A stretch of 64,000 nt of DNA, taken from assembly GCF_027942865.1 (NCBI RefSeq), contig NC_134507.1:35703711-35767710 (forward strand), written 5' to 3'. A program made the position numbers and the translations under genes. Numbering within the stretch: position 1 is the stretch's first letter; the number at the start of each line of letters is the position of its first letter. Under the pieces are notes generated by a model. That model saw nothing but the letters and a program-made list of their open reading frames with translations. It did no database searches and was not told the origin of the DNA. Source of the DNA: Odontesthes bonariensis. Its lineage: Eukaryota; Chordata; Actinopteri; Atheriniformes; Atherinopsidae. Below are positions 34,336 through 45,514 of this stretch, piece by piece.

Positions 34336-35131
34336 GCACTTGAATAAATGCACTTCAGCCCTTAAAGTGCCTTGAATCGCAGTAGCAGTGTGTTGTGTCA
34401 TTTCTTATTCCAAGTCAACACTTTCAATGTTCTCCTTCAATCTATTCATTATAATGTAACCTACCAGTAATTATAATCATTCATGATATACCATCATCTG
34501 TAATAATAAACACATGAACAGCATACAACTGTGAAGAAATAAAAAAGTTTATTGACTTAATAGACAATGTTGCAGAGGTAACAGTGTGTCATTTCCCCCA
34601 TAATCAATGTCTCTATCACCATGTAGGCCTCAAACCAGCGGGTCGACCAATGGGAAGACAAAAATAAGAGCTTTAGAGGTTTTGTTTACGTTCACATCCA
34701 CATGTTTCTAAAAATAGCCACACCAATTAGTCTCGTGTCTTTTTTTAACCACCTTTTTCTTTTTTTCATACAATACCAAGTACCAGCTGGTGGGTGAAAA
34801 TAAATAAATCACTCAAATGAAGTGATCAATAGACAGCAATGCAAGCATTAAAACATGATTCAATGTCCAACACTCCCAATTAGACAAAACACTTGTATAA
34901 AACAATCATTTAAGTCGTATTTTGTACATTTCCCTAGATTCACCCTGAAACAAAACTTCACCTCATAGCCTGGCAGCTTTTGACAGCTAATTGACCAATA
35001 GTACAGCATGCCCATGATTTCCCATCCCTCCCTCTCCATGGATTTGATTGACAAATCTTTTAGCCATTAATATGCCTTATATGTCTTACAGTCTACATCC
35101 GATTTTGCACTTTGTACGCGCTGAGGGCCGC
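34336..35131. other. No gene recognised
   Basis: AT-rich DNA between the repeat block and the U1 array. Several short reverse-strand frames exist, but none looks like a known protein. Confidence 0.5.
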
Positions 35132-35225
35132 TCGCAAGAGTCAGCACAGCCGGTGTGCAATGGCTGAGTCTCATCCTGGGTGAACCACCTTCTTGATCAT
35201 GGTATCTCCCCTGCCAGGTAAGTAT
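35132..35225 (-). pseudogene. U1 snRNA copy A, 3' truncated
   Basis: The reverse strand starts ATACTTACCTGGCAGGGGAG (5' splice-site pairing end) and matches U1 for ~94 nt. Homology then ends, so stem-loops 3 and 4 and the Sm site are missing. The promoter side is intact, including the PSE at 35269-35286. Confidence 0.87.
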
Positions 35226-35268
35226 GAGTTGGAACTGTCAGAGGCTGACACCTCTTTTCCAGATGCCT

Positions 35269-35286
35269 CACTCGGCCGGACGGTGC
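35269..35286 (-). promoter_or_regulatory. PSE-like element of U1 copy A
   Basis: GCACCGTCCGGCCGAGTG (reverse strand) at -61 to -44 of U1. It repeats at 35980-35997 and 36692-36709 upstream of copies B and C. It shares CACCG and AGTG with the U5 and U2 boxes. Confidence 0.6.
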
Positions 35287-35772
35287 AGCAAATTCAACTG
35301 TCTGCAGTGCCATGCCAGCAGCTAACCTGAATCTGAAAAGCTTGCAGATTAAAACAGTCCGGCTTTTCTTCATCTTTCTGATCAGTTCTTGTTTCAACAA
35401 CCAAGGAACTTGGAGCACAAATTGATTTATTTTTCCACTCTCCCCATCTCTAGAGCCACACCCACCCACACTGGGAAAATTCTTAGTTGAGGCAAACCCT
35501 CACGGCTTAATATCTCCAGTGCAGAAATGCTGCCGTATTCTCATCTCGTTGTTGCCATCACTAAGGCAACGCCCACCTGCCTGGGGTGACTGCACTGTAT
35601 GACCTCACCTGACACCTGCGCAGCTGCATATCAGCTGTGCAGACCTGCCGCAGCATTCAGCAAACCTTGCAAAACATGGGTTTTAAAGATGGAAAGGTGT
35701 CGTTAAAGCAGCAACGGCAGGACAAAAACCAAGGTAGAGTTGCCCAGGGATATTTACGTTATACAGTCAAAT

Positions 35773-35936
35773 CAGGGGAGAGCTCGAACGCAGTCCCCCA
35801 CTACCAGAAATTATGCAGTCGAGATTCCCACATTTGGGGAATTCGCAAGGGTCAGCACAGCCGGTGTGCAATGGCTGAGCCTCGTCCTGGGTGAACCACC
35901 TTCTTGATCATGGTATCTCCCCTGCCAGGTAAGTAT
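35773..35936 (-). ncRNA. U1 snRNA copy B (whole)
   Basis: 164 nt, the normal U1 length. U1 pairs with 5' splice sites through ACTTACCTG. The U1A-binding loop ATTGCAC is present. Two sites differ from the common vertebrate sequence: loop I reads GATCAAGAAGG (usually GATCACGAAGG), and the Sm site reads AATTTCTGG (usually AATTTGTGG). Copy C shares both, so they are not random decay in one copy. Confidence 0.92.
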
Positions 35937-36484
35937 GAGTTGGAACTGTCAGAGGCTGACACCTCTTTTCCAGGTGCCTCACTCGGCCGGACGGTGCAGC
36001 AAATTCAACTGTCTGCAGTGCCATGCCAGCAGCTAACCTGAATCTGAAAAGCTTGCAGATTAAAACACTCCGGCTTTTCTTCATCTTTCTGATCAGTTCT
36101 TGTTTCAACAACCAAGGAACTTGGAGCACAAATTGATTTAGTTTTTCCACTCTCCCCGTCTCTAGAGCCACACCCACCCACACTGGGAAAATTCTTAGTT
36201 GAGGCAAACCCTCACGGCTTAATATCTCCAGTGCAGAAATGCTGCCGTATTCTCATCTCGTTGTTGCCATCACTAAGGCAACGCCCACCTGCCTGGGGGG
36301 ACTGCACTGTATGACCTCACCTGACAACTGCGCAGCTGCATATCAGCTGTGCAGACCTGCCGCAGCATTCAGCAAACCTTGCAAAACATGGGTTTTAAAG
36401 ATGGAAAGGTGTCGTTAAAGCAGCAACGGCAGGACAAAAACCAAGGTTGAGTTGCCCAGGGATATTTACGTTATACAGTCAAAT

Positions 36485-36648
36485 CAGGGGAGAGCGCGAA
36501 CGCAGTCCCCCACTACCAGAAATTATGCAGTCGAGATTCCCACATTTGGAGAATTCGCAAGGGTCAGTACAGCCGGTGTGCAATGGCTGAGCCTCGTCCT
36601 GGGTGAACCACCTTCTTGATCATGGTATCTCCCCTGCCAGGTAAGTAT
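36485..36648 (-). ncRNA. U1 snRNA copy C (whole)
   Basis: 164 nt, nearly identical to copy B, with the same loop I and Sm variants and its own PSE. Confidence 0.92.
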
Positions 36649-37196
36649 GAGTTGGAACTGTCAGAGGCTGACACCTCTTTTCCAGATGCCTCACTCGGCC
36701 GGACGGTGCAGCAAATTCAACTGTCTGCAGTGCCATGACAGCAGCTAACCTGAATCTGAAAAGCTTGCAGATTAAAACAGTCTGGCTTTTCTTCATCTTT
36801 CTGATCAGTTCTTGTTTCAACAACCAAGGAACTTGGAGCACAAATTGATTTAGTTTTTCCACTCTCCCCGTCTCTAGAGCCACACCCACCCACACTGGGA
36901 AAATTCTTAGTTGAGGCAAACCCTCACGGCTTCATATCTCCAGTGCAGAAATGCTGCCGTATTCTCATCTCATTGTTGCCATCACTAAGGCAACGCCCAC
37001 CTGCCTGGGGTGACTGCACTGTATGACCTCACCTGACAACTGCGCAGCTGCATATCAGCTGTGCAGACCTGCCGCAGCATTCAGCAAACCTTGCAAAACA
37101 TGGGTTTTAAAGATGGAAAGGTGTCCTTAAAGCAGCAACGCCAGGACAAAAACCAAGGTAGAGTTGCCCAGGGATATTCACGTTATACAGTCAAAT

Positions 37197-37317
37197 CAGG
37201 GGAGAGCGCGAACGCAGTCCCCCACTACCAGAAATTATGCAGTCGAGATTCCCACATTTGGGGAATTCGCAAGGGTCAGCACAACCGGTGTGCAATGGCT
37301 GAGCCTCGTCCTGGGTG
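37197..37317 (-). pseudogene. U1 snRNA copy D, 5' truncated by hAT
   Basis: The 3' ~121 nt of U1. The first ~43 nt, including the splice-site pairing end, are replaced by a hAT-like end starting at 37318. The promoter is lost. Confidence 0.87.
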
Positions 37318-38888
37318 TAGTGATGTTACCTCCAACACCGAAGCACGCTTCAAACTCGACAGGGTAGTTATAGTGAAGCAGTGTGCCGGAGCTTGCTTCA
37401 TGTGACGTCACTGATGACGTTTGAACCACTTCACTGCTTCATTCAAACCGAGTCAGCTGACTGCTTCGAGTTGACAGCGGAGCTTTGAACATTTGCTGTG
37501 ATTCAATGTATTCAAGATGGCTGAAGCCCCGGTTCATGTCCCCGTTCTACACGTATTATACGTTACGAACAGCTCACGTTTTTTGATATTCGGAGTTTTG
37601 GATTATTCTCTCATGGAGCAACCATCGAGGAAGCGTTCTTAAGTGTGGGAATATTTCGACCCAAACAGTTCCTTCAGCACACCAGCCTCCTCTGTTCCCT
37701 GTGACAGAGTATTTTCCAAAGCTGGAGAAATTGACTAAAAAAGAAAAAGAAACCGTTTGAGCCCTTCTACTGTGCAAAAACTTGTTTTCTTGAATAAAAA
37801 CACCTGAAATAACACAAGCACCCTCTTTATTACACCAAGCACACTCCCAAAGAAAATATGAATGACAAACCAAAGATTTTCACATTGTTTTTAAATTATT
37901 ATTCCATCCATCCATCCATCATCTTCCGCTGGCCCGGGGGTCGGGTCGCGGGGGCAGCAGCTTAAGCAGAGAAACCCAGACGTCCCTGTCCCCGGCCACT
38001 TCCTCCAGCTCTTCTGGGGGGACCCCAAGGCGTTCCCCTGCCAGAGATCCAACGTGTCCGGGGTCTTCCCCGGGGTCTCCTCCCAGTGGGACGTGTCTCA
38101 CCAGGCGTCCAGGAGGCATCCTAACCAGATGCCCGAGCCACCTCATCTGACTCCTCTGGATGCAGAGGAGCAGCGGTTCTACTCCGAGCCCCTCCCGGAT
38201 GACCGAGCTTCTCACCCTATCCACCTGTCCTGGCGGTGAATCGCCACGCAGCACACGCAACCGCCGGCAAAGCAAAATGAAGCATAAACGTCTCGAGCCA
38301 TTAACACAAGCGCAAGACGCAAGCGCAAGGGCAGTTAAAAGAGGTATAACTCAGCCTTAAGGGAGAGCCAGACACCCTGCGGAGGAAATTAATTTCGGCC
38401 GCTTGTATTGGCGATCTCGTTCTTTCGGTCTCTACCCACAGCTCATGACCATAGGTGAGGATAGGAACATAGATTGACCGGTAAATCGAGAGCTTTTCCT
38501 TCTGGCTCAGCTGATGGCGCACCGATCCGCCTGTCAACCTCCCGCTGCATTCGTCCCTCACTCGTGAACAAGACCCCGAGATACTTGAACTCCTCCACTT
38601 GGGGAAGGATCTCATTCCTGACCCGGAGAGGGCAAATTATTATTTCATGGGTAAATTAATCAATCTTTAATGAGGTACTACAAACCCATATGTACATCAC
38701 ACATACATACGTGTTATTATCGTGTTATTATATGCATCACATTCGCAGGGCTTCATATGGTGCAACAATCGCTACGCCAGTAGATGTCACCCAAGGGAAT
38801 TGAATGAAGCTTTGAGTAGTGAACCACTTTATGACACAATGGTTTAAAATGATTCAATGCTTCAAAAAGCCTCGTTTTGCCATCACTA
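37318..38888. mobile_element. hAT-like non-autonomous transposon with nested LINE
   Basis: Starts TAGTGATGTTACC and ends TTTTGCCATCACTA (reverse complement TAGTGATGGCAAAACGAGG). The inner part matches the ends of the hAT at 16307-17486 (CGAGGCTT, GTGAACCA-type stretches), so it belongs to a related family. Without the nested LINE it is about 830 bp. The 8 bp on each side (CCTGGGTG and AGAAACGT) do not match, so one flank was rearranged after insertion. Confidence 0.75.
37904..38633 (-). mobile_element. 5'-truncated RTE/Rex3-like LINE
   Basis: The 3' end is at 37904, with a GATG-type repeat tail, and the piece is flanked by an 11-bp duplication AAATTATTATT (37893-37903 and 38634-38644). Frames on the minus strand resemble an RT C terminus (YVPILTYGHELWV; RSQMRWLGHLVRMPPGRL). 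The tail and C terminus fit the Rex3/RTE group. A further ~135-bp insertion, perhaps a small MITE, interrupts it at about 38221-38355. Confidence 0.72.
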
Positions 38889-39367
38889 AGAAACGTGGAA
38901 GTCAGTTGTCAGTTGTGTATGCATGCCTGAGTGTGTGAATGTGTAAGCTATCACAAAGCAACAAAAATAGCCGCCGCCCTGCAAGTCAAAGGCAAGTCAG
39001 GAGGGATCGAAACTGGCAAGACAGGAGCTTTTGAAGCACAAGCCCCAGGTGTGCTCAATCAGTCTGACAAGCACTCCTTACTCTCTGCAGAAGGGAAGAA
39101 GCACTAAAGAGAACCGGGACATCTAGTGGAGCGGAGGGGTCGTCACAATATACATACATATTTAAATTATATTAAATTATTATATTATATTTTATATTAC
39201 TATATGTGTATTAGAATTAAACTATTGAAATATCATGGTATTTATAATAGCAGCAGGTGTTTGGATGTTTGTTTACATTTGTCTTCTGTATCAGAAGTTT
39301 TTGTTTGTGAAATGACTTTTTATTGTCAATTGCACTGTTGCTTGGATGTGAAAATCTTATGAGCATG

Positions 39368-39440
<73 letters not shown>

Positions 39441-39946
39441 ATATTTAAATTATATTATATTGTATGTATATGTATATCATATATGTGTTATTCCATCACA
39501 CATAATACTGAGTCATTATATTATGGTATTTATATTAGACTATTTAAATATTTTGAGATATGTATACTTTACTGCTATAGAAATATAGAAAGCTGCAGCT
39601 GTTTTGATGTTTGTTCACCATTGTCTTTTTTTGTAATGTTGTTTCTTGTCAATTGCACTGTTCAAGGTGGTTTCTCAATGCACATATTTGAAACGCAACT
39701 ATAAAAAACAGACCGACTGCAAGTGTCTCACTATTTGATTTGTATGCTATTTCTCTTAATGATGGTCAGTAGTAGCTAAACAAGCACCATTTCGATAGTT
39801 TAGATTTGTGCACGAGCTGTGGGAGTACAAGAAAAGTGAGCGTCTATCAGCGATTATCATAGACATATGCACATGTGTCTACTAAGGAGGTTAGAGCCTA
39901 ATTAGATAAAGATTCAAACATTGAGACAAATCTTTTGGGGGGTACT
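38889..39946. other. AT-rich DNA with TA microsatellite and old duplication
   Basis: A pure (TA)n run of about 33 repeats lies at ~39370-39436. The sequences on each side (39170-39360 and 39440-39665) are diverged copies, both ending TTGTCAATTGCACTGTT. No gene recognised. Confidence 0.6.
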
Positions 39947-40222
39947 CCACGTGGAAAATATCCAGTGAAAATGCCTTGTTGATGTGAGAGGTCAGAGGAG
40001 AATGGGCAGACTGGTTCCAGGTGACAGGAAGGCAACAGGAACTCCAATAAGCGCTCGTTCCAACCAAGGAAGGCAGAAGAAGCTGCGCTGCAGCAGCAGG
40101 AGACCACACCGGGTGCTGCTCCTGTCAGCTGACAGCAGGACACTGAGGCTCACTGGAACCGGGCAGTAGAAGATTGGAAAAACACTGCCTGGCCTGACGA
40201 GTCTCCATTTCAGTCGCAGTCG
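39947..40222 (+). mobile_element. Tc1-like transposase fragment
   Basis: Matches, from memory, a common fish Tc1-like element: GAGGAGAATGGGCAGACTGG, then a frame with SSRRPHRVLLLSA, and shifted remains of the EDWK..WSDESRF region. Badly decayed. Confidence 0.6.
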
Positions 40223-40795
40223 ATTTAGTGGCGGAACGGAAAAATGATATTTCCGCTATAGTTCCGCTGACGGATTAAATTTTTTTTTTTTTTTTTTGGG
40301 TCGATGCAGCTACCGGGTTAGTTTGTTCCATTGTGAGACCCCTGTGGAGGCTCTCAATTAAACAAAATAACTGAAATTGAAACCCTTTTTTTTACCCTTT
40401 TTACATAAAAATGAGCGTAAGCGCGTAGCGCTAATTGTTGAGGATGTGCGCAAAGGATGCTCCAAACAAAGAGGCAGCCAGGATAAACACGTGTATCCAT
40501 GATCAAAAGCAGGTATATTTCTGGCCTAAGAATGAAATAATAGAATCCTTGGACAACAAGCAACACTTTGCAGCCCTTTTTCTAGGTTTACATGAAGCTT
40601 GTGACACAGTGAATGTTAAAAGTTAATTAGACCTATTAGTGGAGGACTGTCTGAGGGCTCAATGCTGGGACCACTGGGGGGTCTCAAACTCAAAACAAAT
40701 GAACTGAAATTTACCATTTTTACGAAAAATGAGCTTTTCACACATGATTGACGTGCGCACGTTCTATAAATATGTCAAATTGAACGTGTTCATTT

Positions 40796-40960
40796 CTGAT
40801 CTGTTGGGATTTTCACCCACAGCCATCTCTGGAGTTGACAGAGAATGGTCCTAAAAACAGAAAATATCCAGTGAAAACGCCTTGTTGATGTGAGCGGTCA
40901 GAGGAGAATGGGCAGACTGGTTCCAGGTGACAGGAAGGCAACAGGAACTCCAATAAGCAC
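40796..40960 (+). mobile_element. Tc1-like fragment, second copy
   Basis: Carries TGGGATTTTCACCCACAGCC through GGAACTCCAATAAGC. It shares ~100 bp with 39955-40048 and covers a more 5' part of the same element. Confidence 0.6.
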
Positions 40961-41359
40961 CTGCATTCACAGCTGCTCTCCTCTCCCAACATCCAGGCTC
41001 TCGTGCCCTGTGCGCACACACATCCAGCCCGAGAGGCTCCAGGCCCTCCAGCCGGCCCTGTGTACCCACACTTAAGCACCCCTCCCCGGCTTACACTCCA
41101 GTCCGCACCCGCCGGAGCTCCGCGCCCCTGGTACTATGAAACACTTTGAAAATGTTTAAAATCACCAGGCTGCCTGGTCCAGGCACACTCACCTGAACTC
41201 AAGCACCAGGGATGCTCAGGGTTTCCTGAACATAACAATGAGTTCCCTGTACTCCAATGGCCTCCACAGTCGCAACTCAGTGCATTTAGGCATGTAGAGG
41301 TGACAAGACAACCTGCTGAAGTTCAACCCGAGCATCAGAATGGAGAAGAACGGGGATTA

Positions 41360-41405
41360 AAGGGACTTTGAACGTGGCATGGCATTGTTGGTGCCAGACG
41401 GGCTG
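41360..41405 (+). mobile_element. Tc1-like fragment, third piece
   Basis: ACTTTGAACGTGGCATGG ... GTGCCAGACGGGCTGGTC matches the 5' coding part of the same Tc1-like family. The three pieces are out of order, so they are separate relics. Confidence 0.45.
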
Positions 41406-41657
41406 GTCTGCCGGTGCACAGTGCAAGTGTGTGGTGGATATGTCTACCTGCCACAGTGCCACAGGATGGAAGAGTGTGCTAATGTGTGCCCCCCATTATG
41501 GGTCAGACTGGTGTGTTTCTCCAGATATCCTTTGAGGAGATATTTCAGTGTAATACCAAGGACTGAAATTAGTGACTCAGTAAATCAGTCATTCTGATAG
41601 ATTTTAACAATATGTGGTATTCATTTAAGGTTTTGCTGATGATACAAAGTCTAAAAA

Positions 41658-41741
<84 letters not shown>
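41658..41741. repeat. (CA)n microsatellite, about 41 repeats
   Basis: A pure CA run with no interruption. Confidence 0.97.
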
Positions 41742-41742
<1 letters not shown>

Positions 41743-44576
41743 TAAGAGATAAGACTTAATTCTCCCTCAGCAAGAAGACACAGCTTTGACAATTGAGTCT
41801 GTGATGCCCTCTGGTGCTACACAGAAGCCATTACGGGACACAACTTACAATTTTGATTGTTAACATTATTACCATCTTTTCATATTATTAGACAGTGATT
41901 CTGGATATTCACTGACCGACCAGCATTGCTTCGCTCTGCAGAAGATGAAACGTCGGCTTTGTTTGATTGACGCAATGTGTGAGCTGTGAATGTGAGACAT
42001 GTGTCAGTGGGCCTCTGAACTTGTGAGGTTTATGTGGGGTATAGTTCATACTGCAGACTCTACATACACACATTGTACATCTCAGTTGAATATCAAGTGT
42101 TTTGTCATTTAAGCCTTTATGCCCACTACTTTACTTTACTAGATTAAGTGATGCACTTTGTCAAAGCTTTCAAATCAATCTGTTTGAACTAAATCTGAAG
42201 CAAAAATGAAGTGTCAGAAATCCCTACCCTGATAGTTCAACAAAATGGCTGTGATGCAGGCTGAAAGCTACATTTGGATAAGTGATGCAAAATAAAACCC
42301 AATGTTAAGTATGACTTTTAGGCGTTTAAGTGTACAACTCATGTAAAAGACTTCTATATATTCATCAGTTATTTAAAACATTGGTTATTTTTTTATTAAT
42401 GTTTAACTTACAGTTGTAAAAATAAGTTTAACTCATTTTAGATAGCAAGTAAGCAATAAACTTAATCTTTTTTTTTGGATGGGTCAGTAAAAGGACCAAG
42501 TATAAGACTAGTGAACACTTGGCAGAGGCCAAGTACCTGTATCCCTGCCAAATGCAGGACCTGATCCAACCACTGACAAGAAAGTACTGTAGTTTAGTTT
42601 CTTTCTCTTTATCAGCAGATTGTGCGGTACTCTGCCGCCACCTACTGTTGACGCGCTTAGTACTGCAGTCTGTGGCACAAACTACATCTTAGTTGGGCTT
42701 CCTGGTGAAATGAACAAACAAAATTGACATATCTACGTTCTTTTGTGTGTCCCTATTATACTGTAAAATAATCTCTTAGGCTTTGATTATTTGAAAGCTG
42801 CAGTTCCTGTCAGGAGGTGTCACCATGAAGTCAAACCTGGAACCACCATCTGCTTGCAGTATCTTTCTTTGCTGATATTTTACCTGCGTAGAAGTAAAGG
42901 TACTGCTGTAAAATTCCAGTTCATTCAAATTCAGCACATCACATTTATGGACACCTCCGACGAGCTGTGGAACTAAATTGAAAACATACAGAAACAGTAC
43001 ATATATGTATATACTTTGAAGAATATCAATTCCAAATATAATAGATGAAGAAGGAATGTCACCCACTTACAGAATTGTGAGCATATCAATCAATTCCACC
43101 TTTGCTAATAAAGACATGAGTTTAACTTCTTTTATGCGCCCAAGATACACACAACACTAACTGAAAGAATAAAGTTACATCCTCTCTGCTTTTTGTTTAT
43201 AACCATCCAAAAAAGACCTAGTAGCGGTCAATTTCTAGTTCATGCTGGCGGCCACAGACTGCAGTGACAACAAAGTGAACAGTAGTTACATTCTAAACAG
43301 AAACGTGGACAAAGAAACACTTTTCCAGTTTGCTTCGGCATCTTAGTTACAGAAGCATGACCAAGATGCATGAGTTGCCGTCCTCTCATTCACTTCCACA
43401 GGCTGCTTGGTTACCACTGTCTGCTTATCTAATTTTGGTGACTGAAAAGTGGATGAAAAAGATTTTATGATTGAAACATGGTTTACATGAAGAAGAAATA
43501 ATGAGTAAACTGCTTAGGGGTAAATGTAGTCTCAATTTCGATGAGGACAGATATTTATGCCTGGATGAGGTACGATACTAGATGTATCGTTGAAATCATG
43601 TCAAGGGCTCATTAATCCAAAAAAAGTTGCAGTCATGGGAATGTGTTGGTGATGGACAAGAGGCTGAGTACTGTGAACTGGTCGTCCCATACATGGCATG
43701 GAAACAATTAGTTTCTCTTGAATGTCCGAGCCAGTGGCTCAAAGAAACTGAACTAACTAATAAAGAAGACTGACTTTGTGCTGGGTACTGCCCTGGAGCT
43801 GGTTGTGCACAGGAGAATGTTGCAAAAGCTGCTCAACATAAAGAACAACGCTACACGCTCTCTTCATAGTAATTAAAGAGTCACGTGTGTTCTGTCAGAG
43901 GCTTCTTCAGCTTTGCTGCAACATGGAACGATAGGGGCGGTGTTTCCTGCCAACAGCAATAATTCCATGCAATGAAACAACAACATTAGAATTTCACTCT
44001 TGTGTTGATAAAATATAATTTCATTCTATTCTATTTCATTCTATTGCATTCCATTTCAATACAAAACTGGGTAGCCAGGAGGAAACTGCACAAAGGACTG
44101 ATAGAAAGCTGGAAGTTTGAATACAACTGGGGATGATCAGGTACGTGGATGCAAGCATGCTGATTTCAGAACATGTAAAAAGTGAGGGAAGCGGCACCTG
44201 GGGACAGGGGAAGGAGACAAGGACAATGAAGACCTCTTTTAGGTGGAAAATAGCAAGACAGAAGAAAAGAAAAAGAATAAAAGTTCATGACCAAATAGGT
44301 GAGATGATAAGCCACCTGTATCCTAACATGGTACGGTCAGAATGATCACAGATTGAATGGCTTTTGTACAAGAAAAGCCACTTTCAGTCACCTTCAGACA
44401 GAAATACTAATACGACACGGCTATCCAAATAAAACCATCCTGCTGATCGTTGTTTTATGAAGAGAAAAACAAAGTTTACGAGGACATACTTGGCTTTGTC
44501 TTTATAACAATAGAAGACTTTATAACAGTGAAGACCATAAAGATGCTCAAAGCTAAATTCAAAAAGTAACATTAAT
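41742..44576. other. Long stretch without a recognised gene
   Basis: No convincing coding frame on either strand. Contains a short (TTCTA)n-like stretch near 44020-44060 and otherwise unique-looking AT-rich DNA. Confidence 0.5.
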
Positions 44577-45514
44577 GGCCCTGTCACACTGTTGCGTATG
44601 GCACTAGCGTATGAAAATTATCACTCATACGCTGGTATACGCTGACATACGCCAGGGGAACGTTAGGCATAGGTTGTATATGTTTCAAGCACGCTGGCAT
44701 ACGCTGGCATACGTTGGCATACGTTGGCATACGTTGGCATACGTTGGCATACGTTAAGGCAGAAATAAATTTTTGAACATGCTCAAAACTTTTGTGCGTA
44801 TGGTTAATACGCTAAGCATACGCTAAGCATACGCTAAGCATACGCTAGGCATACGCTGAATACGCTAGAGGTACGATATAGGTACGTTACTGATAGGTCG
44901 AGAACGCTGGACATAAATTGCCATATGTTGGCATGAAGGTGTACCGTACAGCTAGCGTATTTATAGCCTCCGCCCGTCTGCCGCCTCCATCTCCGCAAGA
45001 CGGGCGGAGATGGAGGCGGCAGGCAACCGACGATTCACGGGAGCGGTCAGGAGGAGGAGTTGGGGACCTTGATCGCTCAGAAGCATGTAACTCATCAGCC
45101 GCAGGTGCATCAGGCATTTCAGCAGGTTTGGGTGTGAATGATTCTTGTGTTTTTTTGCCTTTTCCTCGGCCCAGGGCCCGGGCAAACGACGATTGCTTCT
45201 TGGGAGGCATGATCGAGATGAATGTCTCGAGAGATGTTGATAGCGCGTCGTCTACTGCAATAATGGAGCAATGTGGAAAGGCTGCTGAGTTAATGGCGTT
45301 GCCCCTGGCAACCAATAGCGTCTTCTGCCAACATGGCCGACCGGCCGACCGGAGTCACGTGACTCCTCATTCTCAATAGGCGCGTTGAAACGTACGCTGG
45401 GCATGCGCAGTTCATATGCTACTCATACGCTAGTCATTCTTTATTTTCAAGGACTTTTCGTGCGTATGATTAATTTTCATACGCAACTCTCGTACGCAAC
45501 AGTGTGACAGGGCC
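44577..45514. mobile_element. Inverted-repeat DNA transposon with CATACG subterminal repeats
   Basis: A perfect 22-bp terminal inverted repeat (starts GGCCCTGTCACACTGTTG) bounds 938 bp; imperfect pairing continues to ~60 bp (GCGTATGAAAATTA inside both ends). The left half has six tandem 10-bp ACGTTGGCAT repeats (44691-44755) and about five 11-bp GCTAAGCATAC repeats (44808-44867). Flanking TTAA occurs on both sides (44572-44575 with one extra T; 45515-45518). Superfamily uncertain: TTAA suggests piggyBac- or Kolobok-like, while the GGCCCTGTCACAC start recalls Harbinger. Confidence 0.8.
44942..45210 (-). CDS. Possible short ORF inside the CATACG transposon
   Basis: A reverse-strand frame from the ATG at 45210: MPPKKQSSFARALGRGKGKK, then a Pro/Ser/Glu-rich stretch (SPTPPPDRSRESS). 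It could be a first exon of an element protein or a captured host exon. Not recognised. Its distal end runs into the hairpin at 44978-45022. Confidence 0.25.

Larger units (their letters stand above)
35132..37317 (-). repeat. U1 snRNA tandem array (~711-bp unit)
   Basis: Four U1 copies with 5' ends spaced 711 and 712 bp (35225, 35936, 36648); the fourth is cut by a hAT end. Spacers are nearly identical. Two whole genes remain between truncated end copies. Confidence 0.9.

Noticed and set aside
39369-39437. Open frame of alternating Tyr-Ile
   Set aside because: Translation of a TA microsatellite.
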